DNA of 22,268 bases. Origin: Pleurostoma richardsiae. Lineage: Eukaryota; Ascomycota; Sordariomycetes; Calosphaeriales; Pleurostomataceae. The stretch is from positions 1 through 22,268 of the forward strand of contig JANBVO010000106.1 in assembly GCA_030052745.1 (NCBI GenBank). Direction: 5' to 3'. The notes below the pieces were generated by a model. The model saw only the letters and a program-made list of their open reading frames with translations, did no database searches and had not been told where the DNA came from. Positions 1-9,682 of the stretch are shown piece after piece; the stretch's first letter is position 1; the number at the start of each line of letters is the position of its first letter. A program made the translations under genes and the position numbers.

Positions 1-739
1 CGATATGAGGAATTGGGATGTGTGCGGGGAGATGAAAAAAGTGGGGGGCGAACACGAGCTTGCAATAGACAGTAACCGTCTAGCGGCAGAGGTGCGAATC
101 ATCTGCGAGACTGGACGTTTCACGGTTAGGGAAGCTAAAAATACGGGCGAAATTGCCCCGCATTTATTGGAGGGTATCTTAGCTCGGAGGTGTGTAACGT
201 ATCTTAATTACTAGAGACGATAGCCTTCGCGATATTACTTTAGCGCCCGGAAGTTGCGGAGGTGAGATATTTCTGGCCGACCGGTCGTTCTGTTTCGGTA
301 ACGATCGAATCACGTAGGCTTTCGGGGAAGCGGTAACTGTGTCTCCGGCGGGCGAGGAGGGTATAATCACGCTATGTTTACCGTAGTTTAGTTTGTTAAG
401 TAGGTATTATTAGTACGATCGCTGCTAGATTAAGGTTTTAAGCTGCGACGAACGACGTTTTGACCTCCGAAATAAGCGTGTGGTAGTAGGGGAACCGTTT
501 TGTCGGGTTCGGATGTATTAATAGGTACAGGTTATTGGCCGCTGGCGTTCACTAAGAGCAGGAGGGGTGAGTGGTACGCATGGGTTATTATAATTATCAA
601 CTTAAGTTGAGACGAAAAGACCCCGTCTGTAGCTGATTATCTGAGCCGCCTTCTACCCCGTACGTTGAAAGATAGGCCTCGAAGGCCCCTTCCGATCCTG
701 CGGTGGCCTTAGACGACTAGCATCTTCTCCGGTAGTAAA
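1..739. other. Region without a confident gene
   Basis: No frame on either strand gives a convincing protein. A minus-strand frame from about 640 to 430 and another from 370 to 179 read as plausible amino-acid mixtures with few stops, so a decayed gene may lie here. I see no domain, signal peptide or intron pair that would fix it. TA-rich trinucleotides (TAG, GTA, TAC) are common, as in the damaged genes further right. Confidence 0.4.
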
Positions 740-1849
740 TCATCCGCCCTGCCTGTCCTAGGCAGAATATTTAAGACGAAGCCGTAAGGGGCGCCTGCTC
801 CGCTCGTCCGATTGCGTGCTGTTCTTTAGTATCTTACGGAAAGGCCTTTTGTCTGTGTCGCCGCTACTGCTTCCATGTTGAAGGTCCGCGAACGTGCGCT
901 TTAGCGGCACGACGGGCGGAGAGGCCCTCCTACTTCTGGGGTAGTGGAGCTGGCTTCTTCCGCTGGACGGCTCTGGGCGCTGTGCTTCGACGGCTCTGGT
1001 CTCGCTGGCGGGTGCCATGGTGCGCCCTGGGTTCTGCGGCGAGACTATGTCGTGGTCTTCCGTGTCTCCCGGCGTCACGACCTCGGCGCCATCATCCTCG
1101 TTATCGTCGTTGGGCCAGAACAGGTCCTTAAGGTCGGAGTCGTCTGACTCGATGCTGGCCATGTCGGCTGCGTCGGGCTCCTGCTCTTCGTTGTCTGATA
1201 GCTCGTCCTAGTCCTCTTTAGAGTTGCTCGAAATAGTGATGGCCTCGTCCGGCCCGTCTTCGTCGTCGGACAGAGCCAGCCCCTTGGAGTAGTAGCCTTC
1301 GTCGCGGGGGTACGGCGTCCTAGGCCTGCCGTCGGCCCCGTACGCGACGCTGTATCCGGATCCGGGCCAGGCCGCAGGCGGGATCTCCTCGTCGCTCACC
1401 ATGGCGGGGAGGTCCGGAAAACTCGTGCGCGCCGTCGGAGACTGCAACGCGAACGGACCGAGCGGCACGACCCTAAGCCTAGCGGGGATGATGTACAGGC
1501 ACAAGAGGCTGGCATCTAGGAACGGGCGGCTGTTCGTGAGCATCCCTTCCATGTCGTAGCGGCTCTTCTCGTCCAGGACCGCGTCCCAGACGTTCAGCAG
1601 GGACATGATCTGATGCCTGACTCCGTAGTAGAAGTCCATCCCGAGATCGAGCTTCCCACGTAGGGCCGTAATAATACGCTCGTCGCTACCGAGCGCGTTG
1701 TCTTCGATAAATTGCCTCTCCGACGGGGACAGGATCTGCCCTAGGTAAGGATAACGCTGCTCATTCTCAATAATGCACACGTCTCTGACGTAGCTAGCAA
1801 ACTCGAGGATGCCGTGGGCACTGTCGGTAAGCTAGGGCGCGGCCGCCAT
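740..1849 (-). pseudogene. Unknown protein with acidic, Ser-rich C-terminal half; RIP-damaged
   Basis: One minus frame reads from an ATG at 1849 to a TGA at 742-740, about 369 codons, interrupted only by TAG codons at 1832-1834, 1208-1210 and 758-760. The first 130 residues look globular, with helices around YVRDVCIIENEQ and GKLDLGMDFYYGVRHQIM. The second half is low-complexity: acidic clusters such as SDDEDGPDE and DDSDLKDLFWPNDDNEDD, followed by a basic tail rich in Arg. I chose the ATG because the frame upstream of the longest stop-free stretch reaches it after a single TAG. If 758 is the true stop, the protein is six residues shorter. I do not recognise the family. The acidic-then-basic tail would suit a nuclear or nucleic-acid-associated protein, but that is only an impression. 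Confidence 0.6.
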
Positions 1850-1869
1850 CTTATTCTGTTGTAGTCCTC

Positions 1870-2178
1870 TCTGGGGAGATAATCTCGAGGTTCGTTAGAG
1901 GCAAGGCGTGGAATGTCTAATGTCCAGAAGTGATACTAACCTCTGTAGACGGACAGCAGATACCTTTATAATCTCTAAGCTCGCGACGCCCGGAAACCCG
2001 CCCCCCTCGTCTTCCCCGGCTCCAGTCTTTAGTCCTCGAGAACGGCCGGGCTCGCCTGGAGCCCGGCCACCGGGAGGTCACCATCCCGAATAACGAACAG
2101 GGCCCCGACGGCTAACTACAGTTCACATGCCATCGCACGCTAGCTTTCGTAGACACCGCCTTATCAGCCGTAAAATGA
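1870..2178 (+). pseudogene. Possible coding remnant, unknown
   Basis: A plus-strand frame running divergently from the gene at 740-1849 reads as plausible protein across TAA codons at 1918 and 1969 and a later TAA near 2113, up to a TGA at 2176-2178. Segments such as EVILTSVDGQQIPL and LVLENGRARLEPGHREV look like real coding sequence. The GC-rich middle (about 1985-2085) supports a former gene. No start codon is evident and no family is recognised. Confidence 0.3.
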
Positions 2179-2185
2179 GACGTAT

Positions 2186-2623
2186 TTGCGAAATGGAGAA
2201 GAGCTAGTATTAAGTGTACAAATATTTAATCAAGATCTATCACGACGTATCCGTCCTAGCACCTACTACCGCCACTACCCTCCTGAATATCTCCCATCGA
2301 TAAATACTTTACGGCACGATAAAGTCTTACAAACCTCATTCCTACAAGAAAGCTGTAAGATGATATTATATACGTTACGGCGGAAACGGCAAGCCTACCT
2401 GGAGAGCTCTCTCGTCGAGCTCGTTTAGCGAAAAGATGCACTACTCTATCTTCTAAATCTGCTCGCGCTACGCGCTTAAGTCTAAGCGTACGGTAGCTAG
2501 CTAGCGTAAACGGCCGAAGACCTCTTACACGTACTTTCTACGCTAAAACGTGGTAAGTTCTTTATAGTATTTAAGAAGTTCCTCTTACGTCGCTACAAGA
2601 GGGGGGCAGGGCGGAGTGTATAG
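2186..2623 (+). pseudogene. Possible coding remnant, unknown
   Basis: One frame is open from 2186 to a TAG at 2426-2428. It then stays protein-like (for example LLYLLNLLALRA, then TAEDLLHVLSTLKRGKFF) across several further TAG/TAA codons to a TAG at 2621-2623. It lies in a different frame from the remnant at 1870-2178. They could be two exons of one gene, but no convincing donor and acceptor join them. No family is recognised and the start is unknown. Confidence 0.25.
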
Positions 2624-2834
2624 AGATGAAAAATCCATTGATAAGAGAACTATAGTAAAATAATAATCACGAAGCAGCCGGTACGTAGATATTATATTAT
2701 AATCTCAGAAAGACCCATACACATTATACCCTAAGAAATAACTGGGACGAGTAACTTTACAAGTACATGAGCGCAGATAATTATAGCCTCCGAACTAAAC
2801 AAGTAGACCGGAACTCGAGACTAGCAGGCGACGG

Positions 2835-3696
2835 TCAGAGACAGGAGCCCGTCTACGGGCTTCCGGCAGGGGTGACTGGGGCCCCGGATATCATCGTCGT
2901 CACGGTTATCGTGATTGTGAGGACGGTGAGGGCGAACGTAATAGAGCTGCTGGTACGAGATGCGGTACTAACCTAGGTAAAACCGTCGTCCGTATTAAGG
3001 GACGAGGCGGACGTAATCGTACTAGTGCTCCTGGACGTCAAATCTCCCGTGCTGCTATTCTGGAACGTCGGCAAGGTAGTACTTAAGTAGGTATCCTGTA
3101 CCTACGCTCTCGTAGTGGTAGCGGTCGAGTCCGTGCCGCTCATGGTCACGACCGTAGATAGCGTAGTCTCGTTCTAAATAAAGGGGGTGGAGCACGTCAC
3201 GGTGCCGTTCTGCTGGCCGTCGAGCGCGGTATCCCCCTCGCCACCTGAAATCAGTACCTAGTTGCATGTTAGCAGTTACCGTCTACATTGCCTGAGGGCG
3301 TTAGTCTGTTTCAGAAGCACGTCTATTCCTTTATTTGAGGCCTACCAGATGAAATACGTGTAGCCATTGGGCACGCCGAGGGGGATCTGGAAGGTGGCGA
3401 CTTGTACGCCTAGGCACGGGTTCGCGTCAAACCCATACGTGATTGGCTCCGCAGCGGCGTCGATAAACCGTAAGACGGCCTCGTAGCGGCGACCGAACGG
3501 GTTCTCTACCCTGTAGAGCCTGTTAATAGCACGAATCCGGCGGCGTGGGTGGCTATCCTTACAGGGTAAACACGTTGGACTGTCCGGCTACTAGCTTAAT
3601 CGTTAGCTCCGTCATACACACGAGAGGAGAGATGTCATGGCCCGCGGCCAGCAGAGCCAAGAGTAGCACCAAAAGGATAACCATCAGGTACCCCAT
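2835..3696 (-). pseudogene. Secreted Ser/Thr-rich surface protein, three exons, RIP-damaged
   Basis: The gene starts at an ATG at 3696 with a signal peptide (MGYLMVILLVLLLALLAAG). Two introns fit: 3562-3511 (52 nt, GTAAGG...ATTAAC...CAG) and 3320-3258 (63 nt, GTGCTT...GCTAACATGCAACTAG). Spliced, it gives 249 codons ending at a TGA at 2837-2835, in one frame throughout. The middle (VENPFGRRYEAVLRFIDAAA, later CLGVQVATFQIPLGVPNG) is a compact beta-rich domain of a type I associate with fungal cell-surface proteins. The last 100 residues are Ser/Thr-rich, as in O-glycosylated or GPI-anchored tails. At least seven in-frame TAG/TAA codons interrupt it, mostly where Gln or Trp would fit, for example right after YTYFIW. 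Function unknown; likely wall or surface. Confidence 0.7.
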
Positions 3697-3880
3697 GACG
3701 AGGTTCGGTTCACCGTCTAGGCGAATCTATAGATAGCAACGTAATATGAGTACCTTGCACTAGAAGGGGGAAGAGCGGAAAGGAAGGGAAGGAACTTACT
3801 GCAAGTCTGCGATAGCTCGCCTGATGTTAGCATAGGTTAAATACTCGTTCACAGTCTACATCGAGACCACAATAACATCG

Positions 3881-4598
3881 ATGCAGAAAGCCCCAATCGC
3901 GGAGTTCGGACTCCCAGAACAACACAGCCCGGTCAGCACATCGAGACGAAAGATAGCTTCTTTCCCGGAATTCTTCTCTGAGCCGGCGGCGGAACAGGCT
4001 AGCCCTATCGTCGTCGAGGGCACAGCGGGGCGGGCCCCGGGCAGTACCAACTTCGAGCCGCAGTGGCCGGCGCTCGACTTTGGCCAACCCTACCTCTCGT
4101 CCCTGGACTTCCCGCTGGGCCCGGGCATGATGCCAACAGGTACACCGCAAACCCACGATCAGAACGCCGCCAACTCGCAGGACGAGATCAGAAGGTACGG
4201 ACCGAACTGACCTGGCGGTGGCACGACCTGACCCAACGACTGCTAGGCTCCTCGTCATGATCTGTTCCTAGCTGGACAAGATCGAGACGACGACAAAGGC
4301 GATGGACAGCAGGCTGGAGGAGACCCGAGGGACGACCAGTCGAGCCTACAAGATCCTAGAGAAGGTGTAGGCTGGCGAACAACAGGCCATCGAAGGGCTC
4401 AAGGCGCTAAAGAAGGGCATAAGCAGCTTCTCGCAGACGCTCTTCGGGTGGCTAACGAAGCTAGCAACGCGGGAAGACGAATGGGGGTCGTCTTTCGTGC
4501 AGATAGGCATGCCCGGCGACGGTATATAGGGTATGATCTCGCCCGTGTCTAGGCTTCCGGTATTAGAGGTCTCGTCTTTCCTAGATTTCTATATGTAA
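3881..4598 (+). pseudogene. Coiled-coil protein with Pro-rich N-terminus, two exons, RIP-damaged
   Basis: Exon 1 is open from the ATG at 3881 to 4194. A 52-nt intron (4195-4246, GTACGG...CTGACC...TGCTAG) restores the frame. Exon 2 then reads through TAG codons at 4269, 4368 and near 4527 to a TAA at 4596-4598, 222 codons in all. Exon 1 encodes a Pro/Ser-rich, probably disordered region (SEPAAEQASPIVVEG, LDFPLGPGMMPTGTPQTHD). Exon 2 encodes a heptad-like helix (LDKIETTTKAMDSRLEETRG, then GLKALKKGISSFSQTLFGWL). The final TAA may itself be a damaged Gln codon. It stands head to tail with a second coiled-coil gene 118 bp downstream. No known family recognised. Confidence 0.6.
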
Positions 4599-4716
4599 AT
4601 GAACGAACAGAACTATACGATAGAATAACATTTAGACCATACGTACCCCTTAGGGCCTTCGTTTCGCGGCACTAATGTATGTATAGCCCCTCTACCCCTC
4701 TACGTAAGCGAAGAGG

Positions 4717-5178
4717 ATGCCTCGAACTAGAACGCAGCGCCGCCTACCGCGGTTGAGTAAGGCATTGCCGGCCCTACCCTTAGTGGAGGAGGAGCCGCCC
4801 GCGGTACCGTTACCCCTATCCGACCGACGTCTCTTCGCGGACACCGGCAGGTACCCCCCGATACGTGTGACGAAGACGCCGTCTATGAACCTGCTCGAGG
4901 AGAAGATTACGGCTTTGCAGGAGGAGAACGAGGTCCTGTACAAGCAGATCGTAGTTAAAAACTAGGAAGATACCTAAAAGAACAGGATAATTACCCTGCT
5001 GTAAATAGAGAACGCGTAGTATAGCCGCGAGATAGAGCGCCGGAACGGGACGATGGTATATATCGCCGATACGATCAATGCTGCATTCTAGGAAGTAGAA
5101 AGACCGCCTTCGGAGGGCAGTAAGAGCCCGCAGGTCTTGATCGACGAGGTGATCCGTATTTATAGCTAGCTGAATTGA
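4717..5178 (+). pseudogene. Small coiled-coil protein, RIP-damaged
   Basis: A single frame of 154 codons runs from the ATG at 4717 to a TGA at 5176-5178. The basic, Pro-rich N-terminus (MPRTRTQRRLPRLSKALPAL) is followed from about residue 53 by a clear coiled coil (MNLLEEKITALQEENEVLYK). This continues across TAG/TAA codons that sit where heptads would carry Gln. Six or seven such stops occur between 4963 and 5166. The opposite strand is open for 158 codons (5292-4816), but only because each TAG reads as CTA there. The heptad pattern shows the plus strand is the real one. Unknown family; it could pair with the coiled-coil product encoded at 3881-4598. Confidence 0.65.
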
Positions 5179-5279
5179 CGACCTAGCTGGTAGCGTCGTA
5201 CGCCGGTCCTCAGTTTGTCCTCGTCTCAATGCTAGGATTTGGAAGTTCCGGCCTTTAAGATTCCGGATACCTACTCCTA

Positions 5280-5629
5280 CGACCCCGCTCATGCTATTAC
5301 TTATATTATCGCTCCGTGTACTATATTTACAGTTTTATCGTATATTCCTGGACAGACCTCTAGAGTATTTCGGACTTGACGTCTGCGACGAAAGGCGTTA
5401 TAGCGATTGGTAGAGTTGTCCTGGCCATTACAGCGGCGTGTATTATCTTCTTGTAAGTTTGAAGTCGTAATATCCTTGCGGAGCCTAACCATCTTCTAGT
5501 TCCCGACGTAACCGTCATAGGTACTATGACGTTAGCTACCATCGGCCCCGCTCGTACCGACGCCGGTCGTCCTCCTCGCTTGAGTTAATAATTAGGAAGC
5601 ATAGAGAGGACAAACGTAGGGGAATCTAA
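5280..5629 (+). pseudogene. Possible C-terminal part of a single-pass membrane protein
   Basis: A frame around 5380-5452 encodes a hydrophobic stretch (VIAIGRVVLAITAACIIF). It is followed by a textbook intron at 5453-5499 (47 nt, GTAAGT...CCTAACC...CTAG). The spliced frame goes on with a strongly basic Arg/Ser-rich tail (SRRNRHR, RSYRRRRSSSS) to a TAA at 5627-5629. A membrane span followed at once by Arg residues fits a type I membrane protein with a cytoplasmic tail. The part upstream of 5380 is ambiguous: two other frames also look protein-like, so the start is not determined. A minus-strand frame (5542-5360) is an alternative I consider less likely. Confidence 0.3.
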
Positions 5630-6156
5630 GAGTACGCAAGCACGACCTATTAAAAGATGTTAAAACTGATGTTGGTGGCGTAGTCCCCCCCCCTCTCCAT
5701 CGTGGTATGCTGTTTTAGTTGCTGCCATTCTCTTCTGAAAGTCTAGCTGTAGATCGTCGGCTTAAGGCTAGCTGTCGTTATTAAATGATATTTCTCTTCA
5801 CCTTACGGTGCTAGACTTCCGATTGTGACCTTATGTGTAATAAAATAAAAAGGCTACTAATTTGTGATATTCGCTCTAAACTCATGGAGGGTGCGGTAGG
5901 AACTACCTACGACAGACGTCCTTGCATATAGTTCATCTTAATACCGCCGTACGACGAGTGGGATTGATAAGTAGTAAAAATAGCCTACGGGTCGTAGAAT
6001 TAATGATATATTGCCTCCTCTTTCCGCTGTATCCTTTAAAGAGCGTGATAATAGACCGAGTATCCTCTTCTCGTATTATAGCCGGAACAGATTGTCTACC
6101 TAATAGTACCGATCATTTGTCAAGCTATTATTCTTACCTGGCAGCTATTCTGTAGC
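5630..6156. other. Intergenic, AT-rich, no confident gene
   Basis: The stretch holds a run of nine C at 5685-5693 and TA-rich sequence. A 77-codon plus frame (5922-6155) ends just before the next gene; it has no recognisable features and could be an upstream exon or chance. No promoter element can be assigned. Confidence 0.35.
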
Positions 6157-6840
6157 ATGGGCATCGTCTTCGAGTGTATTGACGAAGACATATCGAGAAG
6201 TTTTAGGTTTAGTACGGTTTAGGACGGCTCCGTTGTCACGTGGTTTCCTACGGATCCCGATAACTGTTACCCGTAGATCGTCGATAGTAGCAAGTACCGC
6301 CAGTTTACTCTTACCTTCGCAGTAGCCGATTATTTCGAGCCCGAAGCCGTCTTATGGTCAGTTATATAGATCTATATCCGGCGGCTTGAAGAGAACTAGC
6401 ACGTCACTGTTCTCGCACTTCTCACGGACAATTATTTTTTTATGTACATGCCCTTACTTATATCCCTGAGAGTGCCCGCGAGACCTTGGACGTGGGATAA
6501 GGCTAACCCTGAGCCGGTAGAACCGTGTTAGCATTCCGCCGTACCAGCCTGTTTCGGCGCAGCCGACAACGACCCCACATGGGCCGATCGGTACCTATGC
6601 GGAGCGGACGACCATCAAGCCGTCGTTTACGAGTTCGAGTTACAAGCTACGCTGTCGGATCTCCTCGCCATGCAATAGTCCTCCAGCCCGGCTATGCGCC
6701 CGCTGTTGCCGAAACGCTATCCGCCGTCCAGCGCGCGCTCGCCTGTGCGGAGACGTAAAGCGCCATCTAAAAGATGCAGACGATAGACCTCTAAAAGAGC
6801 CGAGACAGCTAAGTAGGCTGGAGGTAGATGCGGAGTCTGA
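6157..6840 (+). pseudogene. Unknown protein with basic C-terminus, RIP-damaged
   Basis: From the ATG at 6157 one frame of 228 codons reads to a TGA at 6838-6840, crossing about eight TAG codons. The first two thirds look globular, for example KYRQFTLTFAVADYFEPEAV and HVTVLALLTDNYFFMYMPLL. The last 50 residues are very basic (SARSPVRRRKAPSKRCRR). The frame upstream of the ATG is also free of stops for a short way, so the start could lie further left. Other frames are interrupted more randomly. I do not recognise the family. Confidence 0.5.
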
Positions 6841-7053
6841 GATGACGTGGGCCTGTACATATTGTCTTTTCTTTTTCTTGATTTCTTGCGGTGCAACGTG
6901 TTCATGGGATTGAATATGCGGTGCTTGAGACGAGTCCTGTCTGCTTCGACCTGAAATACAGTATAAATTCCCGAATGCTTCAGTATCGTCCCTATCCTGC
7001 GTAACAGTGCTATAGAAACCTCCGCCCTAGTGATAGCTGTCGTTCCGTTTGCG

Positions 7054-8064
7054 TTATAGCGTACAGGCGGGTACTGAGGTGTTCGTAGTCGAAGGGCCGG
7101 TCCTACTGATATTGACGAGGAAATTGTCGTTTAGCTGCGCAGAGATCGCCGTATTGTTCAAGTCTTGACCCGTCTCGAAGGAGAGAGCCTGGCTAGCCGA
7201 GAGCGCCTCGGAAGTCCTTTCGATATTCATACACGAGGTGTAGATCTTAGAGATGACGACGGACGGAGTTACATTTCTCGGTGCAACGGGATTTCCCATG
7301 GCATATCGCCTGGCCCGATCACCGCGAACAACCTGCCTCTTACTCGATACCATCGGAGCGGATATTATGGGCCAGTCCTAGACCTAGTATATGGTATACG
7401 TGCCCGTTTCTAGTATGTCGGCCGGTAGCCGGATATTTGTCTGGTACTAGAGGTCTGCTCCTTGGGGATCCTCGGGAGCCTTCTTAGATAGGGCTTGTCG
7501 GGTGACTGAGATCGGTTCGTTATTAACTTAATAGTACTGTCCGTCATTAAAGTTCCGTGTTGTGAGTAGCCTGCCCCGCTGGTCGCCTCCTTGCCTATCG
7601 GCGGTCTAGACTTTGTAGATCGTTAGCAGGGTATCGTTGTTAGACGGACTGGTAGTGCTGTAAATATAGACTGTACCCTTATTCTCTAGCTTGCTCGTGA
7701 AGGGAAAAGTTATATAGCCGTTCTCCTGGTACCGTAGGGCGACGAGATTTCTTGGCGCGGCGTATAGTATCGGATACTCCGTACTGTAGTCGCCCACGGT
7801 CTACGTCGACCTATATATGAGGTCGTCTGAGTGGATGATCTTGCCGTCAGGTCTGCCGTTGGGAGGGATAAGGTTAAGATCGAGGGCTTCGTTAAAGCCG
7901 GGCGATCGACTAATATAACCCCGAATGAACCCAGCGGGCCTTACTATGGTTCCATTCGGCGCGATACGTAGCAGCTATTCTACCTATGAGTGAGCGATAA
8001 TGACCTGAATAGGGACGAGTAGACCAGCTACGATTACCAGTTATAAGACCGTTGTAGACCTTAT
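7054..8064 (-). pseudogene. Secreted DUF7492-like protein, start codon lost, RIP-damaged
   Basis: One frame runs from 8064 to a TAA at 7056-7054, about 337 codons. It matches what I recall of a fungal secreted family annotated as DUF7492. Landmarks in order are: a signal peptide ending just before a His-Ser-Trp-type motif (here HS[TAG]VE[TAG]L), RIAPNGTIV, NLIPPNGRPDGKIIHSDDLI, AAPRNLVALRYQENGYIT, NKGTVYIYSTTSPSNNDTLL, GGDQRGRLLTTRNFNDGQ, DWP, IYTSCMN and GQDLNNTAISAQL. Seven or more TAG/TAA codons stand where Trp or Gln is expected. No ATG lies at the start of the signal peptide; an ATA at 8064-8062 occupies its place, as ATG to ATA would give. Cleavage before His would leave an N-terminal His, reminiscent of copper-dependent secreted oxidases, but I make no activity claim. 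It is divergent from the gene at 8442. Confidence 0.75.
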
Positions 8065-8441
8065 GACAGTGGCGGATATCTCGTCCCTAGAATTCGTTCG
8101 ACTAGAAGTAGTGTGATCCGTCCCCGTAGCAAATCTTTTTTGAGGAATATTAGAGAGCCCTAGGCCCTACGGGCAGATATGTATACGAACAGCTTGGCCT
8201 GCGACTGTTCGCAGCATTCCCGGCCCGCCACGTGCCGGGACTCGGAGAGATGGGAGCCCGGCACTTGCTTGCTGTATTTCGGGCTGATGCAAGCTGGAGG
8301 ACAGGTGTCGACGGATTGTCATCTTTAACTACCAACTTAAAGTTTATTTGCTTCTATGTTTGCCAGTGCCGTACACATATAGGCTTATATAGGAGCTGAC
8401 GGATCACACTCATTAAACGACGTAGTAAGACACCCGCCAAT
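8065..8441. other. Divergent intergenic region
   Basis: This 377-bp gap separates the leftward DUF7492-like gene from the rightward gene at 8442 and should have held both promoters. It contains the near-palindromic GC-rich stretch CCCGGCCCGCCACGTGCCGGG around 8219-8240. A 61-codon minus frame (8335-8150) has no recognisable features and I do not call it a gene. Confidence 0.4.
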
Positions 8442-9252
8442 ATGCAGTCCAATCCTGCCGACGAAGAGATGCTTCTAAGTCAGCCAAATGACCTTAAGCC
8501 GTTTTATATACCAAGGCAGTTGGAGGTCGGGATGCTTACCTAGCGCCTCGTCAGGCACGACGCCAGTGCGTTCTTCGCGGAGCATTTCGAAGAAATATAC
8601 CACTTCTAGGTATCGTTACTACAAATAACAGCATTGCTAGGAACCATACGTACGGACAGCCGCATCGTAAACACGTTTGAGGCTTTAGATAACGTCATAA
8701 TCAACGACACGCTTCTGTCGTCGTAGCTCGTATATATGTAACTATCCCGGTTCTATACCACAGTTAAATAACGTATATCGAACGCCCGACGGAAGGACAG
8801 GACGAGCCTGTACGGCCTCCGTAGGAACGCTACGATTGCTGGTAACGCACACCCTAACGTTAGTAGGCATACGTTAGATCGTAAATAACTCCGTAAGCGT
8901 CTACGGCACGTAAAGCGCTAGGTTTACTTCACTAGATCATCGCCCTTCTTACTAGTGATTTACTCGGAGAACGCCGAGTAGATCATGTACGTACCGGATG
9001 CACAGTGACATCTACGTGTTGACTTGCTGTAGTACGAAACTAACCATATCCAACGAACGACTAGGAACGACAGCGACGGAAATCCTACGAGTATACCCCG
9101 CTAAGCTAATCAAAGCGTCCGCTTACCTCGTAAAGGTAGCCTAGGATACGGTCAACCGCGACATTGCGTACGATCTAAGTCCTACGTAGGCAGTTATATC
9201 GAAATTGAAGGCCGAGTTGCTCGCACCACGCCTAAACTCTAGATCGGCGTGA
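8442..9252 (+). pseudogene. Unknown two-exon protein, RIP-damaged
   Basis: Exon 1 reads from the ATG at 8442, crossing TAG/TAA codons at positions fitting Gln or Trp (for example after VGMLT and after EEIYHF). The frame changes at a 46-nt intron, 8987-9032 (GTACGT...GTTGACTTGCTGTAG), and exon 2 ends at a TGA at 9250-9252, 255 codons in total. The protein looks mostly helical: PFYIPRQLEVGMLT, SLLQITALLGTIRTDSRIVN, LLSSQLVYM-like around a TAG, SSPFLLVIYSENAE, then YPAKLIKASAYLVKVA and AVISKLKAELL. I have an impression of similar uncharacterised Fusarium-type proteins but cannot name a family. The coherent reading across the intron is the main support. Confidence 0.55.
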
Positions 9253-9682
9253 TAGATGCTAACCTTTAATATAGACCGCCGGTAGAGATGCGCTATCGCG
9301 AGTTCCAGCTGGTTTAAGCTCGTGCTTTAAGCTCGTAGTTCTAAGTCTTGGTTACGACCTATGGTAGTCGATAATTGGCTAGTCTAAAGCTATACACAAA
9401 ATATAATTCGAATGATGCCCAATACAGTCTCCCCTCTCTAAAACACGCCTAGCTGCCGTGGTCTTCGGGATTAAAGGCTTATAAACCTTTAAGTACAACT
9501 TTTATAAATAAGTTCACTCCTCGTAGCGTAATGTTCTCGATAGCCGTATTGGTCGGGCAGCAACAGGCAGCCTCGTGGCTTGACATGTTTGCCTTACCCC
9601 GCAGCTGAAATAAACCGTTATAACCTCACCCTATCCTCGTAATGGTAGCGAAACTAATGAAACCCTCTCTAACTTTACCCCG
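9253..9682. other. Intergenic, upstream of the NLR gene
   Basis: No gene is seen in these 430 bases. Frames continuing from the gene on the left look partly protein-like to about 9390, so that gene may be longer than called. The remainder should include the former promoter of the NLR gene at 9683; no specific element can be named. Confidence 0.4.

Noticed and set aside
609-626. Sequence GACGAAAAGACCCC resembling a conserved large-subunit rRNA segment
   Set aside because: The flanking sequence does not match LSU rRNA on either side, so the short match is taken as chance.
4816-5292. 158-codon minus-strand open frame as a gene
   Set aside because: It is the antisense image of a coiled-coil gene whose heptads and Gln-position stops identify the plus strand as coding.
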